Positions 28,254 to 38,455 of a stretch of DNA of 64,000 nt are shown piece after piece; position 1 is the stretch's first letter, and every line of letters begins with the position of its first letter. A program made the position numbers and the translations under genes. The notes under the pieces are model-generated. The model was given only the letters and a program-made list of their open reading frames with translations. It did no database searches and had not been told where the DNA came from. The stretch is taken from assembly GCA_029263895.1 (NCBI GenBank), contig JARIDO010000040.1:1-64000 (forward strand), read 5' to 3'. The DNA is from Sporosarcina sp. (GTDB lineage: Bacteria; Bacillota; Bacilli; Bacillales_A; Planococcaceae).

Positions 28254-29435
28254 TCAAAACTCCTTTACATATCGTCTGTAGTCTTCAATCTCCTTCTTCA
28301 GTCCATCCATTGTAGTTGCACGAAACTCATCCATAATCGCTTTTGCCATCTCTGTTGCAATGACATGCTCTGCAACAACTGACGCTGCAGGTACTGCGCA
28401 AGGATCAGAACGTTCAATCGTTGCAACAAAGGCCTCTTTTGTATCAATGTCTACACTCTCTAGTGGCTTATATAATGTTGGGATAGGTTTCATAATCCCT
28501 CTAACAACGATTGGCATACCTGTTGTCATACCACCTTCTAAGCCACCTAGTCGATTCGTTTTACGATAATAACCATTTTCTTCATTCCAAACAATTTCAT
28601 CATGTACTTCACTACCAGGTCTTTTCGCCATTTCAAAACCTAATCCAAATTCAACACCTTTAAAGGCGTTAATACTCATCATAGCGCCAGCAAGTTTTCC
28701 ATCCATTTTACGATCAAATTGAACATAGCTTCCGATTCCTGGTGGACATCCTTCTACAATCACTTCAACGACACCACCAAGCGTGTCACCACGTTCTTTT
28801 ATTTCATCAATTGCATTGACCATTAATACGGACGCCTCATTGTCAGCACAATACACGGGATCATTACTAATTCGTTTTCTGATTTCGACGACAGAAAGCC
28901 CATTATAAGAAGAAGGCTTCGTTTTTATGCCGCCAATTTCAGCTACATGTGCGACTAGTTCAATTCCGATTTCTCGTAAAAGTTGTTTTGCCACCGCCCC
29001 AATCGCAACGCGCATTGTCGTTTCGCGTGCCGAGGAACGCTCTAGTACATTCCTCAGATCACGATGTCCATATTTCATACCGCCTACTAAATCGGCATGA
29101 CCGGGACGGGGACGCGTGATTTTTCTTTTAATGTCCTCTGGTTTAATATCATCAGCTAAAGGTTCAACGCCCATTATAGAAGTCCAGTGCTTCCAATCAT
29201 CATTAACGACAGTTAACGTAACAGGTGAGCCAAGTGTTTTACCATGTCTTACGCCAGAACTTATGACAACCTGATCTTTCTCAATTTGCATTCGACGACC
29301 ACGACCGTGGCCACCTTGTCTTCGAGATAATTCTTTATTAATCATTTCGACTGTTAATTCCATTTGAGCAGGTAAACCTTCGATAATCGCTGTTAGCTGC
29401 GGACCATGTGATTCTCCCGCTGTAAAATACCTCAT
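28254..29435 (-). CDS. aroC: Chorismate synthase
   Basis: Reduced-FMN-dependent last step of chorismate synthesis. The 393-residue protein has GESHGPQL, the [13 protein letters not shown] region and [13 protein letters not shown]. subtilis calls the gene aroF. AGGAGGA precedes the ATG. First gene of aroC-aroB-aroH-hisC-tyrA-aroA; the short palindrome at 29479-29493 lies in its upstream region. Confidence 0.97.
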   Translation of the reverse strand: MRYFTAGESHGPQLTAIIEGLPAQMELTVEMINKELSRRQGGHGRGRRMQIEKDQVVISSGVRHGKTLGSPVTLTVVNDDWKHWTSIMGVEPLADDIKPEDIKRKITRPRPGHADLVGGMKYGHRDLRNVLERSSARETTMRVAIGAVAKQLLREIGIELVAHVAEIGGIKTKPSSYNGLSVVEIRKRISNDPVYCADNEASVLMVNAIDEIKERGDTLGGVVEVIVEGCPPGIGSYVQFDRKMDGKLAGAMMSINAFKGVEFGLGFEMAKRPGSEVHDEIVWNEENGYYRKTNRLGGLEGGMTTGMPIVVRGIMKPIPTLYKPLESVDIDTKEAFVATIERSDPCAVPAASVVAEHVIATEMAKAIMDEFRATTMDGLKKEIEDYRRYVKEF

Positions 29436-29478
29436 TGGTTTTCCTCCTCTGACGATAATTCAATTATCTATTTTATTG

Positions 29479-29493
29479 CACTCTATCAGAGTG
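29479..29493. promoter_or_regulatory. Palindromic operator candidate upstream of aroC
   Basis: CACTCTATCAGAGTG is a perfect inverted repeat with 6-base arms and a 3-base centre, in the 85 bases between the cheR terminator and aroC. It could be a protein-binding site; I do not recognise the regulator. Confidence 0.35.
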
Positions 29494-29518
29494 TAACGAA
29501 TTTGACTATCTCTTTATA

Positions 29519-29547
29519 TGAAAAATATCCGGAAAAATATCCGGATA
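29519..29547 (-). terminator. Terminator of cheR
   Basis: TATCCGG pairs with CCGGATA around an 8-base loop, followed on the minus strand by TTTTT, directly after the cheR stop codon. Confidence 0.75.
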
Positions 29548-29548
29548 C

Positions 29549-30322
29549 TCATATTTTTTTATAAAAGAAAGTATCTTCTGACTCAAAACCATATTTCGCA
29601 GGATTAAATATTTGTTCAGTGCTTCCAACAAAAAGTATCCCACCCGGCTTTAAAGCTTTAGAAAAGTTCATATAAATTTGATCTTTCGCTTCCTCTGTAA
29701 AATAGATCATTACGTTTCTACAAACAATTAAATCAAAACCGGAATCATACTTGTCTTCTAATAAGTTTTGCTGTTTAAAGTTCACTGTGCGTTTAACTTC
29801 ATCTTTCACTTGATAAAAGTTGCCTTCGTTGATAAAATACTTATTTTTTATTGGTAGTGGAACTTCTTTTAACGCTCGCTCTGGATAGAGTCCAACTTTA
29901 GCACGGTCGATGACACCCATATCCAAATCTGTTGCATGAATCGTAATTTCATTCAATGGAAGGTACGTAGACAGTACCATTGCCAATGAATAAGGTTCTT
30001 CACCTGTTGAACACGCCGCACTCCAAACTTTTAGTTTTCTATTACGTTCAAGTAGTTGTGGGAAAATCTTTTTCTCAAGTACATCCCAACGCTGCGCATT
30101 TCGATAAAATTCGGAAACATTTATCGTCATTCGATCTAAAAACTCATCTAACAAACTTTTATCTTTGTTTATCGCATTATAATAATCATCAAAATTCTTA
30201 AACCCTCTCTTCTCATAATGAGAGGTTAGTCTTCTTTTCATTTGTGCTTCTTTGTATAAAGATAAATCGATACCTGTTTTCACTTTAATATTTTTAATAA
30301 ATGTTTCATAGTTCGACAACAT
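29549..30322 (-). CDS. cheR: Chemotaxis protein methyltransferase
   Basis: Transfers methyl groups from S-adenosylmethionine to glutamates of chemoreceptors. The 257-residue protein has an N-terminal helical domain, the SAM site SAACSTGEEPYSLAM and IMIYF/CRNVMIYF core. GGGG is followed by tgctg and the ATG at 30322; the GTG at 30328 is too close to it. Its place between ndk and aroC is as in Bacillus and is unconnected with other chemotaxis genes. Confidence 0.95.
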   Translation of the reverse strand: MLSNYETFIKNIKVKTGIDLSLYKEAQMKRRLTSHYEKRGFKNFDDYYNAINKDKSLLDEFLDRMTINVSEFYRNAQRWDVLEKKIFPQLLERNRKLKVWSAACSTGEEPYSLAMVLSTYLPLNEITIHATDLDMGVIDRAKVGLYPERALKEVPLPIKNKYFINEGNFYQVKDEVKRTVNFKQQNLLEDKYDSGFDLIVCRNVMIYFTEEAKDQIYMNFSKALKPGGILFVGSTEQIFNPAKYGFESEDTFFYKKI

Positions 30323-30381
30323 CAGCACCCCCGTTTTGCAATGTATCTAGTATAACGGATTATCAGCCTGTACGAAATAGC

Positions 30382-30415
30382 AAAAAACAGCCGCGCGAAA
30401 ATCGCACGGCTGTTT
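30382..30415 (-). terminator. Terminator of ndk
   Basis: AAACAGCCGTGCG pairs with CGCGCGGCTGTTT on the minus strand and is followed by a T run. It starts within seven bases of the ndk stop codon. Confidence 0.9.
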
Positions 30416-30421
30416 GAGTAA

Positions 30422-30868
30422 TTAGTTGATCCAGTTGTTCATGCTTTTATCATAAGAAACGAGCTCTTCTTCTTTGAAAAACAGACCAATTTCACGGACT
30501 GCAGATTCAGGAGCATCAGAACCATGAATAATATTCTTTCCAACAGTTACTGCAAAATCTCCACGAATAGTTCCTGGTGCTGACTCTTTCGGGTTTGTAG
30601 CACCAGTCATAAGACGTCCAACAGATATTACATTTTCGCCTTCCCATACCATAGCAAATACTGGCCCTGAAGTAATGAAGTCAACGAGCTCTCCAAAAAA
30701 TGGACGTTCTTTATGTTCTCCATAATGTTGTTCTGCAAGTTCTTGTGAGATTGACATAAGTTTAGCCCCAACAAGTTGGAATCCTTTGCTTTCAAAACGC
30801 CCAACAATTTCACCAATTAAGTTTCGTTGTACACCGTCTGGTTTTACCATTAAAAATGTTCTTTCCAT
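30422..30868 (-). CDS. ndk: Nucleoside diphosphate kinase
   Basis: Equilibrates NTP and NDP pools. The 148-residue protein has the phosphorylated His115 in NIIHGSDA, and the conserved KPDGVQRN (9-16). Normal length. It has its own terminator. No other feature stands out. Confidence 0.98.
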   Translation of the reverse strand: MERTFLMVKPDGVQRNLIGEIVGRFESKGFQLVGAKLMSISQELAEQHYGEHKERPFFGELVDFITSGPVFAMVWEGENVISVGRLMTGATNPKESAPGTIRGDFAVTVGKNIIHGSDAPESAVREIGLFFKEEELVSYDKSMNNWIN

Positions 30869-30950
30869 TTATAACACTCCTTCTTGTATGTATGGGTTTT
30901 TCCCTTAACGATCGTACCACCAGCAAGATAATCTTTCAACTGTAAGCTCA

Positions 30951-31925
30951 TTAATATTGTCTTTTTCCTATGAAAGCAACGAATCGTTTTAATGATTTCT
31001 TTGCATCACATTCTGGTAAACCACGAAGTTCATTCAATGCTTTTTGTAAGTATAAATTACTTACAAATTGAGCTTTTTTGATGGCATCTGTACTTTTAAT
31101 ATACTTTAGCATCTTCAACCGATCCTGTTCTGAAATCGTCCCGTCCAAAGCAGCTCTTAAATACGGTTGAAACGCTACATCATTTTTTATAAACAATATT
31201 GGCAATGTCAAATGCCCATTGATCAAGTCGCTTCCTGCCGGCTTTCCTAACTTCTCATCAGTTGACGTAATATCAAGAATATCGTCAATGATTTGGAATG
31301 CCATTCCTGAAAAATAGCCAAAACGCTTGAGCTTTAAAACTGTGGCTTCATCAGTTCTTGAAACGAGTGCTCCAAGTTCGCAACTTGACGATAATAACAA
31401 AGCTGTCTTTCGCTTAATTCGACGTAAATAATCACGTATCGACTGATTAATTTTTCCTTGGTAGTCAATCTGAATAATTTCACCTTTGCAAATTTCAAGC
31501 ATCGTATCTGCTAATAATTCATGAACAGCTGCAAGCTCAATTTCCCCCATCGTTGTAAGGGCGCGTGAAAAAATAAAATCTCCTGTGTACATTGCAACTC
31601 GATTGTCCCATCTAGACTTAACAGTTTCAAATCCCCTCCGCATATCGGAATCGTCTATAACATCGTCGTGCACAAGGGATGCCATGTGAACAAGTTCAAG
31701 TGAGACAGCAACCTTCGCAACTTCTTCCAATGAGCAGTTGCCAAATTGAGAAGATAAGATAACAAAGATAGGACGAATTCTTTTTCCGCCTGCCCTTAGA
31801 AGATGGAGCGAGGCTTCCTGAATAATCGGAGAAGAGGAGGTTACGGATTGCTCCAGTTTATTTTCAATATAATCGAGATCCTCACGGAATTCGGAATAAA
31901 GTGAGATTAACTTTAGTTTCTCCAA
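30951..31925 (-). CDS. hepT: Heptaprenyl diphosphate synthase, catalytic component II
   Basis: With HepS makes the C35 side chain of menaquinone-7. The 324-residue protein has GGKRIRP (47-53), the first Asp-rich motif DDVIDD (87-92) and the second DDILD. The open frame extends to a TTG at 31946, but the TTG at 31925 is eight bases after GGGGAAGG and gives the family's normal start. menG ends 24 bases upstream. Confidence 0.95.
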   Translation of the reverse strand: MEKLKLISLYSEFREDLDYIENKLEQSVTSSSPIIQEASLHLLRAGGKRIRPIFVILSSQFGNCSLEEVAKVAVSLELVHMASLVHDDVIDDSDMRRGFETVKSRWDNRVAMYTGDFIFSRALTTMGEIELAAVHELLADTMLEICKGEIIQIDYQGKINQSIRDYLRRIKRKTALLLSSSCELGALVSRTDEATVLKLKRFGYFSGMAFQIIDDILDITSTDEKLGKPAGSDLINGHLTLPILFIKNDVAFQPYLRAALDGTISEQDRLKMLKYIKSTDAIKKAQFVSNLYLQKALNELRGLPECDAKKSLKRFVAFIGKRQY

Positions 31926-31949
31926 AACAATTACCTTCCCCTGCAATCT

Positions 31950-32648
31950 TTATTGTTTATAGCCAATATGTCCAGCTGCAGCTCCACCGCTGTATGTTTT
32001 ATAGGTTACGCCAGTGAAATCAGCATCAATAAATAATTGTGCCAGTTGTTGTGCGCCTGGGAAGTCATTCGCGGATTCTTGAAGCCAAGAATATTCTTTA
32101 TAACTTTTAGCAAATAGTTTTCCAAATAGAGGCATGATGTATTTAAAATAAAACCTAAAAATTTGTTTGAAAACTGGTATTTCGGATTGAGATGTTTCAA
32201 GGCAAGCAATCATTCCACCTGGTTTGAGTACACGATTCATTTCCTTTAGTACTGTTAAATAATCAGGCACATTTCTTAAACCGAAACCAATTGTCACATA
32301 GTCAAATGATTCATCTGCAAAAGGTAATTCCATTGCATTCCCTTGAATCAGTTCCACATTGGGATAGTCAGTTATTTTTTGTCTACCAGAAGCCAGCATT
32401 CCTTCACTGAAGTCAAGTCCTGTGACATGTCCTTCCATTCCAACAGCTTCACCAATTGCTATTGTCCAATCAGCGGTTCCACAACAAACATCTAAAGCAC
32501 TCGCACCTTTTGTGACCTGCATACGGTTCATAATATCATCGCGCCATTTTATATGTTGCTTAAAACTAATTACAGAATTCATCTTGTCATAATCGGTTGA
32601 AATTTTCTCGAAAACATTATGGACTTTTTGTTCTTTAGACATTGCCAC
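31950..32648 (-). CDS. menG: Demethylmenaquinone methyltransferase
   Basis: SAM-dependent last step of menaquinone synthesis (MenG/UbiE family, menH in older B. subtilis naming). The 232-residue protein has SAM motif [11 protein letters not shown] (52-61), GLDFSEGML and [12 protein letters not shown]. The start is GTG eight bases after GAGG. Central gene of hepS-menG-hepT. Confidence 0.97.
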   Translation of the reverse strand: MAMSKEQKVHNVFEKISTDYDKMNSVISFKQHIKWRDDIMNRMQVTKGASALDVCCGTADWTIAIGEAVGMEGHVTGLDFSEGMLASGRQKITDYPNVELIQGNAMELPFADESFDYVTIGFGLRNVPDYLTVLKEMNRVLKPGGMIACLETSQSEIPVFKQIFRFYFKYIMPLFGKLFAKSYKEYSWLQESANDFPGAQQLAQLFIDADFTGVTYKTYSGGAAAGHIGYKQ

Positions 32649-32666
32649 GTACTCTACCTCTTTTCG

Positions 32667-33374
32667 TTAAATGGACTTAGCATTTATCGGCATTATTGAA
32701 CTTAAAACTTCCTCACGTAGAATCGGATTTAAATTTTCTACTTGCGTAATTTGTATATCCAATTCTGAACGAAGCAATTTGATGGGTTCAATTAGTTCAT
32801 CAGTCGTTAACTGACGGAAAGAAATTGTTTTTTGGGCCATCTTTGTTAGAGGCAATGCTACATTGACAAGCGGAATATATCTTTCAAAGTCAAATGCATT
32901 GAAAAAGTTCACAATGCATCCTGCCTCAACTGCGCGTATCAAATTAATTGTTTCTTGGTCGTTATTTAATGGTTGTTTATGAAAGTTTGTCTTGATTTCA
33001 TTAATGGAACCGATTGTCTCAGATAACGTCCTAATAAATCCGAAGTTCTTTTGTAGCGATAACAATCGGTAGTGTATACCGCTATAGTAATCTCCAGAGA
33101 GTACTGAAAGCTGTTGCTTTTTCGTTGTTGCATTCTCAAGTTCAATACTGTCATGTGCTTCTAACGCAGCATGAACGGCACCTACTGCTATCGCTGCATC
33201 ATTCATCTTTTCCGTCCACACTTCACCATTTAATTTCGGTAAGAGTACAAAAAAGGCTTTTACACGATCTATACATATAGTACCAACATCTCTTTCAAGG
33301 ACTGGTTCAAATAGGACTTTCTCCACTTCGTTTATATAGTTATCTAGTTGTAAGTTTATTTTTTGTCTATCCAT
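32667..33374 (-). CDS. hepS: Heptaprenyl diphosphate synthase component I
   Basis: Regulatory subunit that pairs with HepT and is needed for chain-length control; it has no Asp-rich motif of its own. The 235-residue protein shows the family segment LSGDYYSGIHYRLLS. The start is the ATG at 33374, eight bases after GGAG; an earlier one at 33392 is less well placed. Sequence is less conserved than hepT, as is normal for this subunit. Confidence 0.92.
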   Translation of the reverse strand: MDRQKINLQLDNYINEVEKVLFEPVLERDVGTICIDRVKAFFVLLPKLNGEVWTEKMNDAAIAVGAVHAALEAHDSIELENATTKKQQLSVLSGDYYSGIHYRLLSLQKNFGFIRTLSETIGSINEIKTNFHKQPLNNDQETINLIRAVEAGCIVNFFNAFDFERYIPLVNVALPLTKMAQKTISFRQLTTDELIEPIKLLRSELDIQITQVENLNPILREEVLSSIMPINAKSI

Positions 33375-33422
33375 TGTCGGATCTCCATTCAATGTCTTAA
33401 CCGATAATGCGTTTACATCTAT

Positions 33423-33644
33423 TTATTCTTTACCCTCACTTGTTACAATACCACTTGCAATATGAACGTCTGCCTTACCTCGTATTTTCATAGCCGAAGT
33501 ATGTTCAGTGAACTGGGCAATCATCACTTCGCCTCGATCAAGTTTTTCTGTATGGTGAAACTTCGTATCATTGCCACGCGTTAACCCGATAACATTGACA
33601 CCGTCTTCTTTAGCTTTAATGACGATATAATCGGTCTGTGCCAT
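33423..33644 (-). CDS. mtrB: Tryptophan RNA-binding attenuator protein (TRAP)
   Basis: Eleven-subunit ring that binds tryptophan and then GAG/UAG repeats in trp leader RNA. The 73-residue protein keeps the [17 protein letters not shown] and [13 protein letters not shown] segments, including the Lys and Arg residues used for RNA binding. The ATG at 33644 is spaced eight bases from GGAG. The usual trpEDCFBA target is not beside aroH here, so its target sites must be elsewhere. Confidence 0.97.
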   Translation of the reverse strand: MAQTDYIVIKAKEDGVNVIGLTRGNDTKFHHTEKLDRGEVMIAQFTEHTSAMKIRGKADVHIASGIVTSEGKE

Positions 33645-33711
33645 ACACAACTCTCCAGTCCATTAAATATATGGTCTAATCATATCAAATAATACGATTA
33701 ACCGCAAAACC

Positions 33712-34281
33712 TCACTTCATTCTCACTAACGATAATATTTCAGATCTCTTCACTTCATCATGTTCATAAATACCTCTTGCAACGGTTGTTATCGTTTTTG
33801 CACCTGGCTTTTTAATACCACGCATCGTCATACACATATGCTCAGCTTCGATGATGACATAGACACCTAATGGATTTAGCATTTCCATCATTGCATCAGC
33901 TACCGTCGAAGTAATTCGTTCTTGGAGTTGTGGTCTACGAGCGGTTGTCTCAACCGCCCTCGCCAACTTACTTAACCCAGCAACTACTCCGTCGCGTGGG
34001 ATATATGCAACATGGGCGAGTCCAAAAAATGGTACGAGATGATGTTCACAAACAGAATGGAAGGGAATGTCCTTTACTAGGACTACTTCATTGTGATTTT
34101 CACGGAACACTGTTTTAAAATATTCTTTTGGATCTTTATGTAAACCTTCAAACACTTCTGCATACATTTTGGCTACTCTTGTAGGTGTATCTATCAATCC
34201 TTCACGTGTAGGATCTTCACCGATGGCCTCAAGAATCATTCCAACTGCTTTCTCTATTTTGTCATAATCGAATTCATTCAT
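33712..34281 (-). CDS. folE: GTP cyclohydrolase I
   Basis: First enzyme of folate synthesis. The 189-residue protein has the zinc ligands Cys78 and His81 ([13 protein letters not shown]) and Cys150 (EHMCMTMRG). It is the mtrA of B. subtilis and sits just ahead of mtrB. Normal length and clear ATG. Confidence 0.97.
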   Translation of the reverse strand: MNEFDYDKIEKAVGMILEAIGEDPTREGLIDTPTRVAKMYAEVFEGLHKDPKEYFKTVFRENHNEVVLVKDIPFHSVCEHHLVPFFGLAHVAYIPRDGVVAGLSKLARAVETTARRPQLQERITSTVADAMMEMLNPLGVYVIIEAEHMCMTMRGIKKPGAKTITTVARGIYEHDEVKRSEILSLVRMK

Positions 34282-34383
34282 AACGTAAATCCTCCTTAGC
34301 AGGGAAAACTAGTTCAACAGAAATAGTAGCACATTCATTCAAATCCGTACAGTTGTCAGTGTTGAATTGATATTTATAAAAAG

Positions 34384-34434
34384 AAAGAAGTCCGTCAAGA
34401 GAATCTAACGTACAGATTCTAATGACGGACTTCT
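34384..34434 (-). terminator. Terminator of hbs, unusually long stem
   Basis: On the minus strand GAAGTCCGTCA and AGAATCT pair with AGATTCT and TGACGGACTTC around GTACGTT, giving a stem of about 18 base pairs with small mismatches, followed by TTTCTTTTT. It is located about 15 bases past the hbs stop. Confidence 0.85.
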
Positions 34435-34449
34435 ATGTAGAAGTTAAGA

Positions 34450-34722
34450 TTACTTCACAGCATCTTTAAGCGCTTTACCAGCTTTAAAAGCAGGTACCTT
34501 GCTTGCAGCGATATCGATCTCTTTCCCTGTTTGAGGGTTGCGACCTTTACGTGCAGCACGTTCGCGAACTTCGAAGTTACCGAAACCGATTAGTTGTACC
34601 TTGTCGCCTTTCGCAAGAGTAGACTGGATCGTTTCGAAAACAGCTTCAACAGCTTTAGTTGCATCTTTTTTAGTCAATTCTGTTGCTTCAGCTACAGAGT
34701 TAATCAATTCTGTTTTATTCAT
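34450..34722 (-). CDS. hbs: HU-type DNA-binding protein
   Basis: Nucleoid-associated protein that bends DNA. The 90-residue protein has the bacterial HU signature [20 protein letters not shown] and is essential in B. subtilis. The ATG at 34722 follows GGAGGTGA by five bases; the ATG at 34731 overlaps that site. Abundant expression is suggested by its strong terminator. Confidence 0.98.
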   Translation of the reverse strand: MNKTELINSVAEATELTKKDATKAVEAVFETIQSTLAKGDKVQLIGFGNFEVRERAARKGRNPQTGKEIDIAASKVPAFKAGKALKDAVK

Positions 34723-34772
34723 ACCATTCACCTCCCCTCAAAGGGACTTAATGAGTCTTCAATACAGTAAAA

Positions 34773-34801
34773 AGAGTATCACATCAAAAACATTGACGCA
34801 A
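34773..34801 (-). promoter_or_regulatory. Candidate SigA promoter of hbs
   Basis: TTGCGT (34796-34801) and an extended -10, TGATACTCT (hexamer 34773-34778), are 17 bases apart on the minus strand, about 50 bases before hbs. Confidence 0.5.
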
Positions 34802-34852
34802 CACTATTTTCAGCAATTTGGCAAATTCATGCATATTCAGCCTTAAAAATAG

Positions 34853-34882
34853 AAAAAGACCCGATTAAAACGGATCTTTTTA
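34853..34882 (-). terminator. Terminator of spoIVA
   Basis: AAAAAGATCCG pairs with CGGGTCTTTTT, with a T run, 15 bases after the spoIVA stop. Confidence 0.85.
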
Positions 34883-34896
34883 GTATTTATATTCAC

Positions 34897-36375
34897 CTAT
34901 ACGATAAATGTAATCATACCTTTATTACCGTCATTAACCATTTGCTCTATCGTTTCTCGTAGCCTTTTACGTGCACTTTGAGGAACAGATGCTGTTTTAA
35001 ATCGAATACTTTCTTTCATTACTTCATGAAGAGGCGTACCAAATAATTGTGTTTGCCATAATGCATCTCGATCATGCAAATAGGCATTTTTCAATTCTTT
35101 TAACAAGTGATGGCTATGAAATTCCGAGCCAATTAGGGGCGAAAATTCGGCTTCCATGTCGACTCGAATAATATGCAATGAAGGAGCAGTTGCTTTCATA
35201 CGCACACCAAAAAAATTGTTTTGTTTTATCAATTCTGGTGCTGTCGGATTAAAATCATCAATGACTGGTAAAGCAACACCATACCCTTGTTTTTTTGCAG
35301 TATCAATTGCTTCGGAATACATATTGTAGGACTTCTTCGCCTTCGCTGATTCCTTTACAAAAAGCAACCAATCTTTTTTAGTTCCAATTTCTTGACCCAT
35401 AATTTCTTCACAAATTTCTCGAAAGGCTTGCTCATCCATTTCTATTTTCACGATGGCTTTTCCTTTACCTGAGTCCACTTCGACTACTTCCGCATGACGA
35501 ACATATTTCTCATCTTTTAAACGCTCAGCAAGCTCTTGAACCTTCCTGATTTTAGATACTTCTAGAAAACCTTCATTTATTACTTTGTCTATAGAAGCAT
35601 TTAATTCATGCTCACTTCCAAGAACATCCATCCAATCTGGTTTTTGAAGTTCAATATCCGAAATTGGAAATTCATAAAGAGCTTCTTTTAATATGAGTTG
35701 AATCTCTTGTGCGTTTAATTGGTCTGCACTAATTGCGATAACAGGTACGCCATATTTTTCGTGTAACTCCTGTTTAAGCGCTACTGTTTTTTCATTTGCT
35801 GGCATTTTTGAATTCAAAACGATTACAAAAGGTTTACCAATATCCTTTAACTTGTTAATAATTTCAACTTCAGCTACTTCTGCCGCTTGTCGCGGAATAT
35901 TATTTACTGTTCCATCTGTCGTAACTAATATTCCAATTGTAGAGTGGTCTCTAATCACTTTATCCGTCCCTACACGTGCAGCTTCTTGGAACGGAACCGG
36001 TTCATTGTGCCAAGGAGTATGAACATATTTAGGTCCATCTTCGTCTTCATACCCCTTCACCCCATCGATTACATACCCTACACAGTCTGCCAATCGAATT
36101 TGAAACGTTAAGTCACCATCACCAACCGCTACGGATGTTCCTTGTGCTGGTACAAATTTCGGTTCGGATGTCATTATATTCGGTCCAGGTGAACTCTGTG
36201 GTAATTCATCTTGTGCCCTTATACGATCTGATGCCTCCGTCATATTTGGAATGACGACTTCCTCCATCACCCTTTTGACGAATGTAGATTTCCCAACACG
36301 TACTGGGCCCACAACACCGATGTAAATATCCCCATCCGTACGTCTAGCCAGATTCTCATATAATTCTTCTTTCAT
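34897..36375 (-). CDS. spoIVA: Stage IV sporulation protein A (spore coat morphogenetic ATPase)
   Basis: Polymerises around the forespore using ATP to form the base for the coat. The 492-residue length equals B. subtilis SpoIVA. The Walker A loop GPVRVGKST is at 23-31, and the C-terminus anchors the coat to the forespore membrane through SpoVM. The ATG at 36375 is preceded by GGAGG; an upstream extension is not supported. This gene is strong evidence that the organism forms endospores. Confidence 0.97.
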   Translation of the reverse strand: MKEELYENLARRTDGDIYIGVVGPVRVGKSTFVKRVMEEVVIPNMTEASDRIRAQDELPQSSPGPNIMTSEPKFVPAQGTSVAVGDGDLTFQIRLADCVGYVIDGVKGYEDEDGPKYVHTPWHNEPVPFQEAARVGTDKVIRDHSTIGILVTTDGTVNNIPRQAAEVAEVEIINKLKDIGKPFVIVLNSKMPANEKTVALKQELHEKYGVPVIAISADQLNAQEIQLILKEALYEFPISDIELQKPDWMDVLGSEHELNASIDKVINEGFLEVSKIRKVQELAERLKDEKYVRHAEVVEVDSGKGKAIVKIEMDEQAFREICEEIMGQEIGTKKDWLLFVKESAKAKKSYNMYSEAIDTAKKQGYGVALPVIDDFNPTAPELIKQNNFFGVRMKATAPSLHIIRVDMEAEFSPLIGSEFHSHHLLKELKNAYLHDRDALWQTQLFGTPLHEVMKESIRFKTASVPQSARKRLRETIEQMVNDGNKGMITFIV

Positions 36376-36413
36376 CCATCGCCCTCCTTTTCTGCGCATA
36401 TTAGTTTATGTAT

Positions 36414-36452
36414 AAAAAAAACGTTTCATGCGCAAAGCATGAAACGTTTTTT
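36414..36452 (-). terminator. Terminator after yphF
   Basis: AAAACGTTTCATGC pairs with GCATGAAACGTTTT around TTTGC, with T runs on both sides. It starts at the end of yphF. Confidence 0.9.
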
Positions 36453-37167
36453 ACTTATTCTTTTTCATAAATATAGGTTCATTCTTATCATTTACTGTAT
36501 AAGGCAAAGAATACGCTGGTAACACAGGGTAATTATCTGTTAAAAGGAAGCGAATATCCTGCCCCTCTTCTACATTCACTTTTTGCTCCTTAAGGATTCT
36601 ACTTAAATCTATCGTGTAGTCCACATAGAAGTTTCCATCACCACCAACGACGATTGGTAATTGCGTTTGTGAATATGGGCTCTCAATTGTAACAGGTTTA
36701 TCAAAACCCATTTTCTTAAAATCAACTGCAAAAGCATTGATACCTACTGAATCACCGAACGGAACATAGCCATTAATATTTTTACGTATATTTAGTTCTC
36801 TCAACCGTTCTGCCGCTCGTAAATCTACTAGTTTAACAGTCGGTTGGTCTTCGACATCCATTAACACATATTGATAGATTCCACCTGTTTCAAAAGCATT
36901 CGATGGAATTTTCTCTGTATAAGTAGGTATTATCTTCGAAAACTCTATTGGGTATTTTATATACATATCAATAGTCATATCCCTTGTTTTAATAGGTAAT
37001 AGACCACCTGTAGCTTCTTGGTATTGGTAAACAGCTTTTTGAATAGTTTCAAGTTGATCCGCATAAGGGACTTCTTGTGTATCATTAGTATCTCCCGGAT
37101 ACATACAACCGGATAAAACAAATACTATTAAAACAAGTGACAAGCACTTTAACTTTTGCATTCTCAT
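36451..37167 (-). CDS. yphF: YphF-like lipoprotein
   Basis: A 238-residue protein with a lipoprotein signal peptide and lipobox VLSGC (about 17-21), so it is anchored to the outer face of the membrane through Cys. The rest contains no motif I recognise; B. subtilis YphF has the same position and type, next to spoIVA. The ATG is six bases from GGAGG and overlaps the yphE stop as ATGA. Confidence 0.8.
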   Translation of the reverse strand: MRMQKLKCLSLVLIVFVLSGCMYPGDTNDTQEVPYADQLETIQKAVYQYQEATGGLLPIKTRDMTIDMYIKYPIEFSKIIPTYTEKIPSNAFETGGIYQYVLMDVEDQPTVKLVDLRAAERLRELNIRKNINGYVPFGDSVGINAFAVDFKKMGFDKPVTIESPYSQTQLPIVVGGDGNFYVDYTIDLSRILKEQKVNVEEGQDIRFLLTDNYPVLPAYSLPYTVNDKNEPIFMKKNK

Positions 37168-37370
37168 CTTGATCCTCCAGTCGGTCCATTAAATACAAGA
37201 TAGATCATTGCGAAAAAGGAAAATGTCAGTAACGAATATGCAATGATTGCAAACACTATTTTAAGAAAGCGGTTATTTAATTTATGTCTACTCACATAGA
37301 TGAGACCCATTGAGATAACCATAAAACCCATAGCGTAAAACGAAAGCCACATTTTATCCATTGAAGACAA
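37164..37370 (-). CDS. yphE: YphE-like small membrane protein (DUF2768)
   Basis: A 68-residue protein with two membrane helices (about 8-26 and 36-58) and a short tail. The start is TTG, seven bases after AGGAGG. It matches the small DUF2768 protein found between gpsA and spoIVA in B. subtilis. Function unknown. Confidence 0.8.
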   Translation of the reverse strand: MSSMDKMWLSFYAMGFMVISMGLIYVSRHKLNNRFLKIVFAIIAYSLLTFSFFAMIYLVFNGPTGGSR

Positions 37371-37399
37371 TTAAAGTCCTCCTTTCTACCAACAAAAAA

Positions 37400-38422
37400 T
37401 TAAAGCTTCCCAAATAGATCCTCAACTTCAAGCTTTTTCATGCGATTCATTAACTGATCGACCGCATACTTTGGTTGAACATCTTCAAACAACACACTAT
37501 AAAGTGCTTCTGTGAGTGGCATAGAGACTTCGTAGCGAGCTGCTAACTGATGCGCGGCCTTTGTCGTACGTACGCCTTCTATGACCATTCCCATACCTGA
37601 CACAACTTCATCCAACGTTTTTCCTTGTCCAAGCATATTTCCAGCTTTCCAGTTGCGGGAATGAACACTTGTACAAGTTACGATAAGGTCTCCTAAACCT
37701 GTTAAACCTGAAAATGTGAGTGGATTTGCTCCCATTTTAACCCCTAATCTAGATATTTCAGCTAATCCCCGGGTAATTAGAGCGGCTTTCGCATTATCAC
37801 CATAACCAAGGCCATCCGTAATGCCTGCCGCTAATGCAATTACATTTTTTAAAGCGGCACCAATTTCAACACCAAGAATATCTGGATTTGTATACACTCT
37901 AAAATTATTATTCATAAATAAATCCTGAATTCTCTCAGCTGCTTCTAAGTCTTCTGAAGCAGCTGTAACCGTTGTTGGCTGATGTAGAACAACCTCTTCG
38001 GCATGACTCGGTCCAGATAGGACAACAATAGAGCTATATTTCGATGGTTCTAATTCCTCTTTTATCATTTCTGAAATTCTTAATAAAGAATCCGGTTCGA
38101 TCCCTTTTGATACATGGACAATCAATTTAGAACTGATATCCATACGATTTAATTCATTACATACTTCGCGAATTGCCTTTGTTGGAACAGCTAAAATGAT
38201 TACATCACCATGATTTGCAGCATCAGTTAGGTTGGATGTAGCTCGCAATGTTGTAGGTAAGGTAACTTTTGGTAGATAGGTTTGATTTGTATGATTTTCA
38301 TTAATTTCAGTTGCTTGCTCAGAACGTCTAGTCCAAATTAGACAGTCATTTCCATTTTCAGCGAGGACAAATGAAATTGCAGTCCCCCAACTTCCAGCAC
38401 CTATAATTGAGACTTTCTCCAT
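37400..38422 (-). CDS. gpsA: Glycerol-3-phosphate dehydrogenase (NAD(P)+)
   Basis: Makes sn-glycerol-3-phosphate for phospholipids. The 340-residue protein has the Rossmann GAGSWGTA (8-15), the LSGPSHAEEV motif and the substrate loop GVEIGAALKNVIALAAG. Found just after der as in B. subtilis. Confidence 0.97.
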   Translation of the reverse strand: MEKVSIIGAGSWGTAISFVLAENGNDCLIWTRRSEQATEINENHTNQTYLPKVTLPTTLRATSNLTDAANHGDVIILAVPTKAIREVCNELNRMDISSKLIVHVSKGIEPDSLLRISEMIKEELEPSKYSSIVVLSGPSHAEEVVLHQPTTVTAASEDLEAAERIQDLFMNNNFRVYTNPDILGVEIGAALKNVIALAAGITDGLGYGDNAKAALITRGLAEISRLGVKMGANPLTFSGLTGLGDLIVTCTSVHSRNWKAGNMLGQGKTLDEVVSGMGMVIEGVRTTKAAHQLAARYEVSMPLTEALYSVLFEDVQPKYAVDQLMNRMKKLEVEDLFGKL

Positions 38423-38455
38423 TAAAATAAACCACCCTTTCTCGTAACTCGCAAA

